Part shown: positions 17,090-26,046 of the stretch, one piece after another
How positions within the stretch are numbered: the stretch's first letter is position 1
Layout: each line of letters opens with the position of its first letter
NCBI GenBank assembly: GCA_041690495.1
Contig: JAWLHE010000003.1
Coordinates: 372,001-436,000, forward strand
Length of the DNA: 64,000 bases
Source: DATAAP01 sp041690495
Lineage (GTDB): Bacteria > Pseudomonadota > Alphaproteobacteria > CACIAM-22H2
Direction: 5' to 3'
Program-made: the position numbers and the translations under genes
The notes under the pieces: model-generated
Database searches by the model: none
Told to the model about the DNA's origin: nothing
What the model saw: the letters and a program-made list of their open reading frames with translations, nothing else

Positions 17090-18080
17090 GTTCTGGCAGC
17101 ACGGCGGTGCGGCCGGCGCGCTGCTGGCGCCGCTCGGCGCGCTCTATGGCGCCGCGGCGCGGCTGCGCGAGCGGACTGCGACGCCGTGGCACGCACCGGT
17201 GCCGGTCATCTGTATCGGCAACCTGACGGTCGGCGGCACCGGCAAGACGCCCACGGCGCTTGCGATCGCCCGGATCCTGCAGGACTGGCATCTGCGCGTC
17301 GCCTTCCTCAGCCGGGGCTATGGCGGCGCGCTGCGCGGGCCGGTCGAGGTCGATGCGGCGCGCCACGGCGCCGCCGAGGTCGGCGACGAGCCGCTGCTGC
17401 TAGCCGCGCGCGCCTCGACCTGGGTCGCGCGCGACCGCAGGAACGCTGCACGGGCCGCCATCGCCGGCGGCGCCGATGTTCTCGTCATGGATGACGGCCT
17501 GCAGAATCCGGCGCTGGCGAAGGACCTGCGGCTGGTCGTCATCGACGGCGGATACGGCTTCGGCAACGGGCGGGTGCTGCCGGCCGGGCCGCTGCGCGAG
17601 CCGATCGCACGCGGAATGGCGCGCGCCAGCGCCTTCGTCCTGATCGGCGAGGACGAGCGCGGCCTTGCTCCGATGCTCGCCCGGCAGGCGGCGCTGCTCC
17701 GCGCCAGCCTGGTTCCCGATTCCGCCGCGCTCGCACTCGCCGGCCGCAAGGTCTTCGCGTTCGCCGGCATAGGCCGCCCGGAAAAGTTCTTTGCAACCAT
17801 CGACGCGCTCGGCGCCGTGCGCGTCGGCGCCAGCGCCTTTCCCGACCATCATCCCTACACCGAGGACGAGGCGATGCGGCTGGTCGAGCAGGCGAGCCGG
17901 CTCGGCGCCACGCCGGTCACCACGGCGAAGGATTTCGTGCGCCTGCCGCCGGGTGCCCGCGGCATGGTCACGGCCGTGCGCGTCGAACTCGCGTTCGGGG
18001 ACGAGGCCGCGGTCGGGCGGATCCTGCGCACGGCGCTCGCCGCGCACGGCGCTCCTGCGAAGGAGGACAAGGGTGGCTAG
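17064..18080 (+). CDS. lpxK: Tetraacyldisaccharide 4'-kinase
   Basis: 338 residues. Phosphorylates the 4' position of the lipid A disaccharide. An N-terminal membrane-associated segment precedes the P-loop ICIGNLTVGGTGKTPTALAI. The active-site and Walker B regions are SRGYGG, VGDEPLLLA and VLVMDDGLQNP, with FPDHHPYTE further on. The start is the ATG at 17064; a second ATG four codons on is equally possible. It overlaps both neighbours in the lipid A operon. Confidence 0.93.
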   Translation: MATVMRRPEFWQHGGAAGALLAPLGALYGAAARLRERTATPWHAPVPVICIGNLTVGGTGKTPTALAIARILQDWHLRVAFLSRGYGGALRGPVEVDAARHGAAEVGDEPLLLAARASTWVARDRRNAARAAIAGGADVLVMDDGLQNPALAKDLRLVVIDGGYGFGNGRVLPAGPLREPIARGMARASAFVLIGEDERGLAPMLARQAALLRASLVPDSAALALAGRKVFAFAGIGRPEKFFATIDALGAVRVGASAFPDHHPYTEDEAMRLVEQASRLGATPVTTAKDFVRLPPGARGMVTAVRVELAFGDEAAVGRILRTALAAHGAPAKEDKGG

Positions 18081-18975
18081 TCGGACCCAATGGCAACGCC
18101 GCCTGACGCGTATCGTGCAGCCGGTCGAAGCCGCGATCGTACACACCGCGTTCGTTCTGTTCCGCATGATGTCGCTGGAGACCGCCTCGGCCATCGGCGG
18201 GCGGATCGCACGGACCATCGGCCCGCGGATCGGCGTGACGCGGCGCGCGCGCAAGAACCTGCGTCGCGTGTTTCCCGAGAAGACCGACCATGAGATCGAA
18301 GCCATCATCCGCGACATGTGGGAGAATCTCGGCCGCGTGGCGACCGAGTATCCGCATCTGTCGCGCATGCGCGCATTTCCGCCCGGGAACAATGTCGAGG
18401 TCGTCGGCACGGAGCATGTCGACGCAGGCCGCGCGCGCGGCAAGCCGCTCATCTTCTTCGCGGGCCATATCGCGAACTGGGAGATCAGCGGCCTGGCCGC
18501 AAAGCAGTACGGCGTTCCCCTGCACCTCATCTACCGGCCGGCCAACAATCCGTGGGTCGAGCAGATGTTCCGCGAGGGCCGCGGCGACATCGCCGCCGGA
18601 CTGATCCCGAAGGGGGCCGAGGGAGCGCGGGCGGCGGTGCAGGCGCTGCGCGAGGGCAAGCAGCTCGGCATCCTCATCGACCAGAAGATGAATGACGGGA
18701 TTCCCGTGCCGTTTTTCGGTCGCGACGCGATGACGGCGCCGGCGCTGGCGCGACTTGCGCTGAAGTTCGACTGCACGGTGCTGCCGGTGCAGGTGGAGCG
18801 GATCGCGGGCGCGCGCTTCCGCCTGACCGTGCATCCGCCGCTGCCGCTCGAGCGGACCGGCAACCTGCAGAAGGACGTGCATGCGATCATGACCCGCGCC
18901 AACGCGCATCTCGAGGCGTGGATCCGCCACCGCCCTGCGCAATGGCTGTGGCTGCATCGCCGCTGGCCCGACTGA
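18073..18975 (+). CDS. lpxL: Lipid A biosynthesis lauroyl/secondary acyltransferase
   Basis: 300 residues from a GTG start preceded by AGGAGG at 18061-18066, overlapping lpxK by 8 bp. Contains the HxxxxE catalytic motif of LpxL/LpxM enzymes (FAGHIANWEISGLA), the YRPANNPW segment, and LIDQKMNDGIPVPFFGR with APALARLALKF. It adds a secondary acyl chain to Kdo-lipid A at the inner membrane. Last gene of the cluster. Which LpxL/LpxM position it acylates cannot be read from the sequence. Confidence 0.88.
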   Translation: MASRTQWQRRLTRIVQPVEAAIVHTAFVLFRMMSLETASAIGGRIARTIGPRIGVTRRARKNLRRVFPEKTDHEIEAIIRDMWENLGRVATEYPHLSRMRAFPPGNNVEVVGTEHVDAGRARGKPLIFFAGHIANWEISGLAAKQYGVPLHLIYRPANNPWVEQMFREGRGDIAAGLIPKGAEGARAAVQALREGKQLGILIDQKMNDGIPVPFFGRDAMTAPALARLALKFDCTVLPVQVERIAGARFRLTVHPPLPLERTGNLQKDVHAIMTRANAHLEAWIRHRPAQWLWLHRRWPD

Positions 18976-18999
18976 GCGCAGCGCGCAGCAGCGTCACGC

Positions 19000-19188
19000 T
19001 CAACTCTTCGCCGGTTTCCGCGCGCCGATCAATCTGACGAGGCGCAGCATGTCTTCGGGGATCGGCGTCTCGAGCGCGTCCCGAAAAAGGCCGGCGAGCA
19101 TCGTGTCGATGGAGCGCCGCCGCGCGTCGCCTTCAGCGTCTTCATCACGCTCCTGCCCGGTCTGCCTCGGTGGCTTGCGCTTGCTCAC
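19000..19188 (-). CDS. NepR-like anti-sigma factor
   Basis: 62 residues from a GTG start with GAGG at 5-nt spacing. The C-terminal half, DTMLAGLFRDALETPIPEDM followed by LRLVRLIGA, matches the two-helix NepR core that binds the general-stress sigma factor EcfG in alphaproteobacteria. The N-terminal 25 residues are charged and likely disordered. The usual partners phyR and ecfG are not adjacent, so this may be a second, stand-alone NepR or a divergent paralogue. A longer upstream frame exists but looks unlike the family. Confidence 0.65.
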   Translation of the reverse strand: MSKRKPPRQTGQERDEDAEGDARRRSIDTMLAGLFRDALETPIPEDMLRLVRLIGARKPAKS

Positions 19189-19330
19189 CGCAACCTCGAT
19201 ATCGCCCACGAACAACTCCTGCGGGCGCGCGGGCGTTCCATCTTGGCCATGCCGGCCAGGCGACGGACCGCTCGAAGATGGTTCGCTCTCGGTGCGCGGG
19301 ATGCAACTGCGGAAGGCGAGCACGCGCCGC

Positions 19331-19498
19331 TCAGTGTCCGCTCGCCTGTACTTGCGGAACGCCGATCCTGGCGACGGCCACCACACTTCCGACCAGGACG
19401 ACGGAGATCACCAGACCCAGACCGATCAGGAAGGCGAACGCCTTCGGCTTCGAACCCATCGCCCAGCGCTCGATCCCCCCTTGCGGCCGCGTGTTCAT
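19331..19498 (-). CDS. Small single-pass membrane protein
   Basis: 55 residues from the ATG preceded by AGGGA at 6-nt spacing. One long hydrophobic segment (FAFLIGLGLVISVVLVGSVV) occupies roughly residues 22-45. A short hydrophilic N-terminus and a short tail ending QASGH flank it. No family recognised. Same strand as the NepR-like gene, 142 bp upstream of it. A 12-bp palindrome CGGATTAATCCG lies at 19566-19577 upstream. Confidence 0.5.
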   Translation of the reverse strand: MNTRPQGGIERWAMGSKPKAFAFLIGLGLVISVVLVGSVVAVARIGVPQVQASGH

Positions 19499-19613
19499 TG
19501 GCATTCCCTGCGTTTGCGAGTCGTGCAATCAGAGCGCGAAGCGCGGCGCTTGGAAACTGTCCGACCGGATTAATCCGTTTACACGAGGAGCCGCGATGGC
19601 GGTCTGCGCCCGG

Positions 19614-20177
19614 TCAGCCGGAATCGACGATCCGAACCCGGGCCCATCTCGCCGGCCAGCTCTTCTCGGCCATGCGACGGCGATAGACGTCGATTTTCTC
19701 CCTGCCGCTGGACGTCGGGCGTACGGTCATCGCGAACAGATCGTCCGTGCCCCAGGGAGCGAGAAGCTCGAGCGCATCGTCGCCGCTCAACCGCGCGGCG
19801 ATACAGGTCGGGGTCTCCAGCCAGTGCCGCAGCGCATCGTGCGTCGATCCATACGGCGCATCGCCGTTGTCGATGTGCATGCGCGCCTGGTTCGTCACCG
19901 ACCATGCCGCCGGCATGATGGCGTTCAGTCGCCGCTCCAGCGCCGTCTCGCGCTCGGGAGAAAGGTCGTCGCGGTCGTGATAGAGCACGTCGATATCGGT
20001 CGGCATCGTCATGGCGGCATGGCCGCTGAGCCAGTCCCAGACGCAGCTGCGGACGAAGCCGGCGCCGACGGCCCAGTCGGGCAGAGCGAGACCGCGCACC
20101 GTCCGCAGCACCGTCATGCGCCACGGATCGGCCGCGATCAGCTCGAGCACCTTGCGCTCGTCCCGTGCGCTGCTCAT
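19614..20177 (-). CDS. Nucleotidyltransferase family protein (NTP_transf_6/DUF925)
   Basis: 187 residues. The nucleotidyltransferase metal motif is TDIDVLYHDRDD, after an N-terminal helix pair (DPWRMTVLRTVRGLALPDWA). The pattern VGAGFVRSCVWDWLSG is typical of the DUF925 family, whose substrate is unknown. The start ATG overlaps the stop of the upstream hydrolase gene as ATGA, so the two are probably co-translated. Confidence 0.82.
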   Translation of the reverse strand: MSSARDERKVLELIAADPWRMTVLRTVRGLALPDWAVGAGFVRSCVWDWLSGHAAMTMPTDIDVLYHDRDDLSPERETALERRLNAIMPAAWSVTNQARMHIDNGDAPYGSTHDALRHWLETPTCIAARLSGDDALELLAPWGTDDLFAMTVRPTSSGREKIDVYRRRMAEKSWPARWARVRIVDSG

Positions 20178-21055
20178 CGCGGCGCCTGCCCGTCCCAGCC
20201 GGCTTCCAGCCGCCGCAGAAAATCGAACGCCGCGCGGCCGCCGCCGCGAAGCCACAGATCGTTGTGGGAGGCGCTCTCGACCACGTGACGCATTTTCGGC
20301 GCGCCGATCGCGGCATAGAGCCGGTCGAACTGCGCATGCGGCACGACCTCATCACGCGAGCCGTACGTCACCATCACCGGCATCCGCAGCGAACGCGCCG
20401 CCTCCAGCGACTCGAAACGGTCCCACATCAGCAGGCGAATCGGCACGAACGGATAGGCCGCCGCCGCGACGTCCACCGCGGCCGTGAACGGCGCCTCGAG
20501 GATCACCCCCGCCACGGACCGCTCGCTGGCAAGGCGCATCGCGACCGCAGCACCCAGCGAAAAGCCGTGCAGGACGACGCGCGCGCCGCGGCCTTCGAGA
20601 AAGTCCATCGCCGCACGGCCATCGCGATAGAGGCCGGCCTCGTCCGGCGCACCCGGATTGCCGCTATAGCCGCGATAGCTCGCCAGCATGACGCCATAGC
20701 CGGACTCGATCAGCTTGCGCGCGAACGGCGCATGAGCGCCCAGGAAATCGCCGTTGCCGTGAAAGGACAGGATCGTGAAGCGGCCCGGCGGGGCCGGGTG
20801 GTACCATGCTGCCAGGTCGAGCCCGTCGCTGGTCCTGACGCTGACGACGCTCATCTCGGGCACCGTCATCCGTGCCGGCACCGCGCGGAACTGGCTGGCG
20901 GGAAACACGAGGCTGCGCTGGAAACCGTACATGCCGGCGACCAGCAGCGCGTACGCGCCGGCGATCGCGACAAGAAAGGTCAGCACGCCGCGCAGCATCG
21001 CCGCGCGGCGAGATGTCCCGCCTTCCGTCGCGGCGCCATCACCGCCCGCCGACAC
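20174..21055 (-). CDS. Alpha/beta hydrolase, membrane-anchored
   Basis: 293 residues. One N-terminal transmembrane segment (about 22-42) is followed by an alpha/beta hydrolase fold. The oxyanion-type motif is SFHGNGDFLGAHAPF, the nucleophile elbow is LHGFSLGAAVAM (Ser), the acid is in TYGSRDEVVP and the catalytic His is in SASHNDLW. This matches the serine-aminopeptidase/ABHD-like group. It overlaps the M23 peptidase gene by 17 bp and the nucleotidyltransferase gene by 4 bp. The catalytic domain is probably periplasmic; substrate unknown. Confidence 0.86.
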   Translation of the reverse strand: MSAGGDGAATEGGTSRRAAMLRGVLTFLVAIAGAYALLVAGMYGFQRSLVFPASQFRAVPARMTVPEMSVVSVRTSDGLDLAAWYHPAPPGRFTILSFHGNGDFLGAHAPFARKLIESGYGVMLASYRGYSGNPGAPDEAGLYRDGRAAMDFLEGRGARVVLHGFSLGAAVAMRLASERSVAGVILEAPFTAAVDVAAAAYPFVPIRLLMWDRFESLEAARSLRMPVMVTYGSRDEVVPHAQFDRLYAAIGAPKMRHVVESASHNDLWLRGGGRAAFDFLRRLEAGWDGQAPR

Positions 21056-21896
21056 CGATGCCGGCGCCGGGACCGGCCGCCGGCATCGGCGGCACGAGAA
21101 GCGCCGGATCGAGGCGGATGTCGAACAGGTTGACGCGCCAGTCGAGATGCGCGGCGGTGGCCCGGCCGGTGGCGCCCAGCGTGCCGATCACCTGCCCCTG
21201 CGCGACCTGCTCGCCGTCGGCGACCGCTATGGTCGCGAGATGCGAATAGGCCGAATTGAGCCCGTGTCCGTGATCGATGATGACGGTCTTGCCGGTGAAG
21301 AACATGTCGGAATGCGCCAGCGAGACTACGCCCGGCGCCGCGGCGACGATCGGCGTGCCCGCCGGCGCCGCTATGTCGACGCCGAAATGCGGCTGCCGCG
21401 GCCGGCCGTTGAGGATGCGCTGGCTGCCGTAGACGCCGCTGATCGGTCCGATCGCCGGCCAGACGAAGCCGGACGCGAAGAACGGTTCGGCACTGTCGAT
21501 GGCGCGGGCCTTCGCGACCAGCGCCACGTCTTCCCTGATGCGCTGCAGGTCCTCGGGCTTCGGCGTCACCTGCCGCTCCGGCAGCCCGTCGATGCGCTGG
21601 ATGTCGTACCGGCGCGGCTCGACCGCGAGGCGGCGCGTCTCCCTGCGGCCGTCGGGGAACTCGACTTCGAGCGTCGCCTCGGCGGGCGCGTCGCGGCCGA
21701 AGCCGATCAGAAACGTGCCGTCGCCGGCCACACGCATCGCGCGGCCCTCGAACGTGACGCGCGAGCCCGGCGGCGCCTTGCCGGTGACGAGTCCGCCCTG
21801 GACGAAATTCCCCCGCAGATCGATGTCCGATGCGCGGGCCGGCGTCGCGGCGACCGCCAGCATGATGGCCAGCGACAGCAACGCGCTGCGCATCAC
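21039..21896 (-). CDS. M23-family metallopeptidase (LytM type), exported
   Basis: 285 residues with a signal peptide (about 1-22, ending PARAS). The peptidase domain has the zinc site HFGVDIAAPAGTPI, the catalytic His in SAYSHLATI and AHLDWRVNLFD. The last motif is HxD where most M23 enzymes have HxH. I recall HLDW-type variants elsewhere, so this is probably active peptidoglycan endopeptidase chemistry, but one zinc ligand is changed. The N-terminal region is beta-rich. The stop overlaps the downstream hydrolase start. Confidence 0.87.
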   Translation of the reverse strand: MMRSALLSLAIMLAVAATPARASDIDLRGNFVQGGLVTGKAPPGSRVTFEGRAMRVAGDGTFLIGFGRDAPAEATLEVEFPDGRRETRRLAVEPRRYDIQRIDGLPERQVTPKPEDLQRIREDVALVAKARAIDSAEPFFASGFVWPAIGPISGVYGSQRILNGRPRQPHFGVDIAAPAGTPIVAAAPGVVSLAHSDMFFTGKTVIIDHGHGLNSAYSHLATIAVADGEQVAQGQVIGTLGATGRATAAHLDWRVNLFDIRLDPALLVPPMPAAGPGAGIGVGGR

Positions 21897-23407
21897 AGCA
21901 GCCGCCCCTGGTCCTTGGACGGCTTGGCCGGCTTTGCGGGCTTACGCGGCTTGGCCGGGACGGCGCCGCCGTCCACCTGTGCGGCCACCTCGCCGTCGCG
22001 GAAGCGCAACCCGACCGAGCCGGCGGCACGCGCGTCGTCGGCCGAGGTGACGGCGCGCCCCTCGGCGTCGTGCACCAGCACGAAGCCGCGCTCGAGCACG
22101 CGCTCGTACGAGAAGCTCTCGAGGAGCTGGCCCGCCGATGCGACATGCTTCGCGCGATCGGAAACCGTGCGCGCGGTCGCGGCGCGTGCGCGCGCCATCA
22201 GTTCGGCGAGCCGGTCGCCGGACTGCGCCATCGCCCGCCGCGTGGCGAGCTGGGACGCCGCAAGCCGCGCCGCGCGGTCGTCGAGCGTCTCTCGCGCGCG
22301 CCGCACCTGCTGATAAGGATGCGGCAGGCGCGCGAACAGCGTCGCGACCTGGCCGCTGCGGAATGCGAGAAGATTCTCGAAGCCGAGCGCCAGCCGCTCG
22401 GCGCGGTCGTCGAGCCGCTGCATCCAGTCCTCGATGATCCGCCGCGGATCGCCGAGGCCGCGCGCGAGCCCATCCAGCCGCATGCGCCGTTCCTCGAGCA
22501 TGCGCTGCAACGCGCCGACCAGGCGCTGCGCATCGCGCATGATGTCGGCGATCAGCTCGACGCGTACGGGCACGGCCATCTCGGCGGCGGCAGTGGGCGT
22601 CGGCGCGCGGCGGTCGGCGGCAAAATCGATCAGCGTGGTGTCGGTCTCGTGCCCGACCGCGGAGATCAGCGGAATCGCGCTGGAAGCGGCAGCGCGCACC
22701 ACGATCTCCTCGTTGAAGGCCATCAGGTCCTCGAGGCTGCCGCCGCCGCGCGCCACGATCAGAAGGTCGGGGCGCGGCACGGCGCCTTCCGGCGCCAGCG
22801 CGTTGAAGCCTTCGATCGCCGCCGCGACCTGCTCCGCGGCGCCGTCGCCCTGCACGGCGACCGGCCAGACGATGACCCGGCGCGGGAAGCGGTCGTTGAG
22901 GCGATGCAGGATGTCGCGGATCACGGCGCCGGTCGGCGAGGTTACGACGCCGACCACGTCGGGCAGGAACGGCAAGGGCTTCTTGCGCTCCTCATCGAAC
23001 AGGCCCTCGGCAGCGAGGCGCTTCCTGCGCTCCTCGATCATCTTGAGGAGAGCGCCCTCGCCCGCCAGCTCCATGCGCTCGATGACGAGCTGGTATTTCG
23101 AGCGTCCGGGATAGGTCGTGACGCGTCCGGTGCAGATCACCTCCATGCCGTCCTCGGGCTTGAGACCGAGCCGCGCCGCCGAGCCGCGCCAGACGACGGC
23201 GTCGATCACGGCGTCGGTGTCCTTGAGGCACAAATAGAGATGGCCGGAGGTGTGGCGCTTGAACTGCGAAATCTCGCCGCGCACCCGCACCAGCGGGAAG
23301 GCGCCCTCGACCGTCTTCTTCACCGCCTGCGACAGTTCGCCGACGGTGAATTCGGGAATGTTGGGGCGCAGCGGCGCCTTGTCGGCAGGGGGCAGAAATT
23401 CGTTCAT
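21893..23407 (-). CDS. xseA: Exodeoxyribonuclease VII large subunit
   Basis: 504 residues. An N-terminal OB-fold (about 15-115, VGELSQAVKKTVEGAFPLVR) is followed by the catalytic domain (VVTSPTGAVIRDILHRL, RGGGSLEDLMAFNEE, ISAVGHETDTTLIDFAADRR) and a long coiled coil. The C-terminus has an extra Lys/Pro-rich tail (PAKPRKPAKPAKP). It degrades single-stranded DNA with XseB, which is not in the window. The stop overlaps the M23 gene start by ATGA. Divergent from purD with a 57-bp gap. Confidence 0.95.
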   Translation of the reverse strand: MNEFLPPADKAPLRPNIPEFTVGELSQAVKKTVEGAFPLVRVRGEISQFKRHTSGHLYLCLKDTDAVIDAVVWRGSAARLGLKPEDGMEVICTGRVTTYPGRSKYQLVIERMELAGEGALLKMIEERRKRLAAEGLFDEERKKPLPFLPDVVGVVTSPTGAVIRDILHRLNDRFPRRVIVWPVAVQGDGAAEQVAAAIEGFNALAPEGAVPRPDLLIVARGGGSLEDLMAFNEEIVVRAAASSAIPLISAVGHETDTTLIDFAADRRAPTPTAAAEMAVPVRVELIADIMRDAQRLVGALQRMLEERRMRLDGLARGLGDPRRIIEDWMQRLDDRAERLALGFENLLAFRSGQVATLFARLPHPYQQVRRARETLDDRAARLAASQLATRRAMAQSGDRLAELMARARAATARTVSDRAKHVASAGQLLESFSYERVLERGFVLVHDAEGRAVTSADDARAAGSVGLRFRDGEVAAQVDGGAVPAKPRKPAKPAKPSKDQGRLL

Positions 23408-23464
23408 GGCAGGTCGCGGCCCTTATGATACAAGCCGCGCCAGAGCAAAAGATAGGGCGACGCA

Positions 23465-24739
23465 ATGCGGATTCTGGTGGTCGGATCAGGGGGTCGCGAG
23501 CACGCGCTGTGCTGGTCGATCGGCGCCTCGCCGCTGTGCGACAAGCTTTACTGTGCGCCGGGCAATGCCGGGATCGCTCGCGAGGCCGAGTGCGTGCCGA
23601 TTGCGGCCGACGATCTCGACGGGATCGTGCGGTTCGCGACCGAGAACCGCATCGATTTCGTCGTGGTCGGCCCCGAGGCCCCGCTCGTTCTCGGCCTCGT
23701 CGACCGGCTCGAGGCCGCCGGCATCAAGGCGTTCGGGCCGAGCCAGCAGGCGGCCGCGCTCGAGGGCTCGAAAGGCTTCGCCAAGGATTTCTGCGCCAAG
23801 TACAGGATCCCGACGGGTGCCTATGGCCGCTTCAGTCAGCGCGACGCAGCGCATGCCTATGTGAAGGAGAAAGGTGCGCCGATCGTCGTCAAGGCCGACG
23901 GGCTCGCCGCCGGCAAGGGCGTCACCGTCGCCATGACCGAGGAAGAGGCGCTCGCCGCGATCGACGAGGCCATGGTCGAGAACCGCTTCGGCATCGCCGG
24001 CGCCGAAGTCGTCATCGAGGACTATCTTGAAGGCGAGGAGGCAAGCTTCTTCGCGCTGTGCGACGGCCTGCATGCGCTGCCGCTCGGCGCCGCCCAGGAC
24101 CACAAGCGCGTCGGCGAGGAAGACACTGGTCCCAACACCGGCGGCATGGGCGCCTATTCGCCCGCCCCCGTCATCACCAGGATGATGACCGAGGCGATCA
24201 TGTCGACGATCATCCGCCCGACGGTCGCGGGCATGGCCAAGGAAGGCCGCCCCTTCAAGGGCGTGCTGTTCGCCGGGCTGATGATCACGCGACAGGGACC
24301 GAAGCTGATCGAGTTCAACGTCCGCTTCGGCGACCCCGAATGCCAGGTGCTGCTGCCGCGGTTGAAATCCGACCTGCTGCCGGCGCTCGTCGCGGCGCGC
24401 GATGGCGGCCTCGGCAACTTCGACCTGCGCTGGCATGACGAGGCAGCACTGTGCGTGGTGATGGCGGCGAACGGCTATCCCGGCGATTACGAGAAGGGCA
24501 CCGAGATCCGGAATCTCGACGGTGCCGAGGCGATGCCCGGTGTCACCATCTTCCATGCCGGCACCAGGGCCGAAGGCGGACGCGTGATCGCCACCGGCGG
24601 ACGCGTGCTCGGCGTGACCGCGACGGCCAAGACGATCGCCGCCGCGCAGAAGGCCGCCTACCGCGCCGTGGACGCGATCAACTGGCCCGGCGGCTTCTGC
24701 CGGCGCGACATCGGCTGGCGGGCGATCGGCCGCCGCTAA
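23465..24739 (+). CDS. purD: Phosphoribosylamine-glycine ligase
   Basis: 424 residues. Second step of purine synthesis: joins phosphoribosylamine and glycine using ATP. The N-terminal domain opens RILVVGSGGREHALCW. The ATP-grasp domain has PIVVKADGLAAGKGVTVA and the signature RFGDPECQVLLPRL. C-terminal domain complete. Family-normal length. Divergent from xseA. No purine riboswitch or PurR-like site is evident in the 57-bp gap. Confidence 0.97.
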   Translation: MRILVVGSGGREHALCWSIGASPLCDKLYCAPGNAGIAREAECVPIAADDLDGIVRFATENRIDFVVVGPEAPLVLGLVDRLEAAGIKAFGPSQQAAALEGSKGFAKDFCAKYRIPTGAYGRFSQRDAAHAYVKEKGAPIVVKADGLAAGKGVTVAMTEEEALAAIDEAMVENRFGIAGAEVVIEDYLEGEEASFFALCDGLHALPLGAAQDHKRVGEEDTGPNTGGMGAYSPAPVITRMMTEAIMSTIIRPTVAGMAKEGRPFKGVLFAGLMITRQGPKLIEFNVRFGDPECQVLLPRLKSDLLPALVAARDGGLGNFDLRWHDEAALCVVMAANGYPGDYEKGTEIRNLDGAEAMPGVTIFHAGTRAEGGRVIATGGRVLGVTATAKTIAAAQKAAYRAVDAINWPGGFCRRDIGWRAIGRR

Positions 24740-24975
24740 GGATTCTCAGGCCGCCTCCTCTGCGATCATAAGGTCGCGATCAGGCTTATCCAGCAGGTTC
24801 GTATCGGCATGACGAATCGATATGCGATAGCCTGGCCTGATTCCGCGGGAACAAGGCCTCGGGAGCGAATTTCGCCTGACGAACGCGACGCAGCCCTGTC
24901 CTTTTTTCAGTTCCCGCGGAAAGCGGCCGCGGGCTAGGTTGAGCGCCCGCAATCACCAACCGGTACGCAACACGC

Positions 24976-26046
24976 ATGGCCGAAGGCAGTCTCGACGCAG
25001 CACTCGTCTATCCTTCCGAAACTCCGCCCGCACCCGGCACGACGCAGGAGCTGGCCCCTGGCGTGCGCTGGCTGCGCATGCCCCTGCCCTTCCCGCCTGA
25101 TCACATCAACCTGTGGCTGCTCGAAGACGGCGACGGATGGACCATCGTCGATGCCGGCCTCTACCGCGAGGAAGTGCAGGGCCACTGGGAAGCGATCTTC
25201 GCCAACGAGCTCCGCGGCCGGCCGGTCACGCGCGTCATCGTCACGCATTTCCATCCCGACCATATCGGCCTCGCCGACTGGCTGTGCCGGCGCTGGAGCG
25301 CGCCGCTGTGGATGACGGCGGCGGAATGGTACATGGCGCGTGCGATCCACGGCAGCAACAGCGAGACTGACATCGATGCGCGGCTCGCCTTCTACCGCAG
25401 CAACGGCGCCGACGACGAGCTGCTGGTCGAGGCGCAGAAGCCCAACAGCTTCTATCGTCGCAGCGTGCCCGAAGTGCCGCCGGTCTTCCATCGCATCCGT
25501 GAGGACGAGCCGATCGAGATCGGCGGACGCCGGTGGCGGCCGATCATCGGCCGAGGCCATGCGCCCGAACATGCATGCCTGCACGCGAAGGAACTCGGCG
25601 TCCTGATCGGCGGCGACATCCTGCTGCCGCGCATCTCGCCCAATGTCAGCGTCTGGCCGGCCGAGCCGCTGGCCAATCCGCTGCGCGACTATCTCGACTC
25701 CCTCGACGGCTTCCGTGACTTGTCGCCGGAGACGCTCGTTTTGCCGGCGCATGGCCTGCCCTATCGCGGGCTTCACGCGCGCATCGCCGCACTCAAGAGC
25801 CATCACGCCGAACGCCTCGAGCGACTTGCCGCGGCGATGGCCGAGCGGCCGCTCTCCGCGGTCGACTGCTTTCCCTTGCTGTTCCGGCGCGAGATCGGCC
25901 CCGGCAATGTCGGCCTCGCGACCGGCGAGGCGCTGGCGCATCTCCACTTCCTTGAAGCCGTCGGCCGCGCCGCGCGCGCGCGCGACCCGCACGGCGTGTG
26001 GCGCTTTTCACCGGCGCATCAGGTCCGAGACCTCGCCAGGCGATAG
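24976..26046 (+). CDS. MBL-fold metallohydrolase
   Basis: 356 residues. The metallo-beta-lactamase motif HxHxDH is present as VTHFHPDHIGLADWL. Later metal ligands appear at GRGHAPEHACLH, GGDILLPRIS and VLPAHGLPY, and a C-terminal helical extension follows. The arrangement resembles glyoxalase II-like/lactonase MBL proteins of unknown substrate. Preceded by a 236-bp gap after purD in which I see no gene. The 3' end overlaps the convergent GNAT gene by 28 bp. Confidence 0.88.
   Translation: MAEGSLDAALVYPSETPPAPGTTQELAPGVRWLRMPLPFPPDHINLWLLEDGDGWTIVDAGLYREEVQGHWEAIFANELRGRPVTRVIVTHFHPDHIGLADWLCRRWSAPLWMTAAEWYMARAIHGSNSETDIDARLAFYRSNGADDELLVEAQKPNSFYRRSVPEVPPVFHRIREDEPIEIGGRRWRPIIGRGHAPEHACLHAKELGVLIGGDILLPRISPNVSVWPAEPLANPLRDYLDSLDGFRDLSPETLVLPAHGLPYRGLHARIAALKSHHAERLERLAAAMAERPLSAVDCFPLLFRREIGPGNVGLATGEALAHLHFLEAVGRAARARDPHGVWRFSPAHQVRDLARR

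Noticed and set aside
19552..19580. Possible EcfG (general stress) promoter GGAAAC...CGTTT near the NepR-like gene
   Set aside because: Spacing and -35 sequence deviate from GGAAC-N16-17-CGTT, and it points toward no supported gene.
24740..24975. 68-codon frame (24746-24952, - strand) between purD and the MBL-fold gene
   Set aside because: No Shine-Dalgarno, Arg-rich composition and no recognisable feature; likely non-coding.
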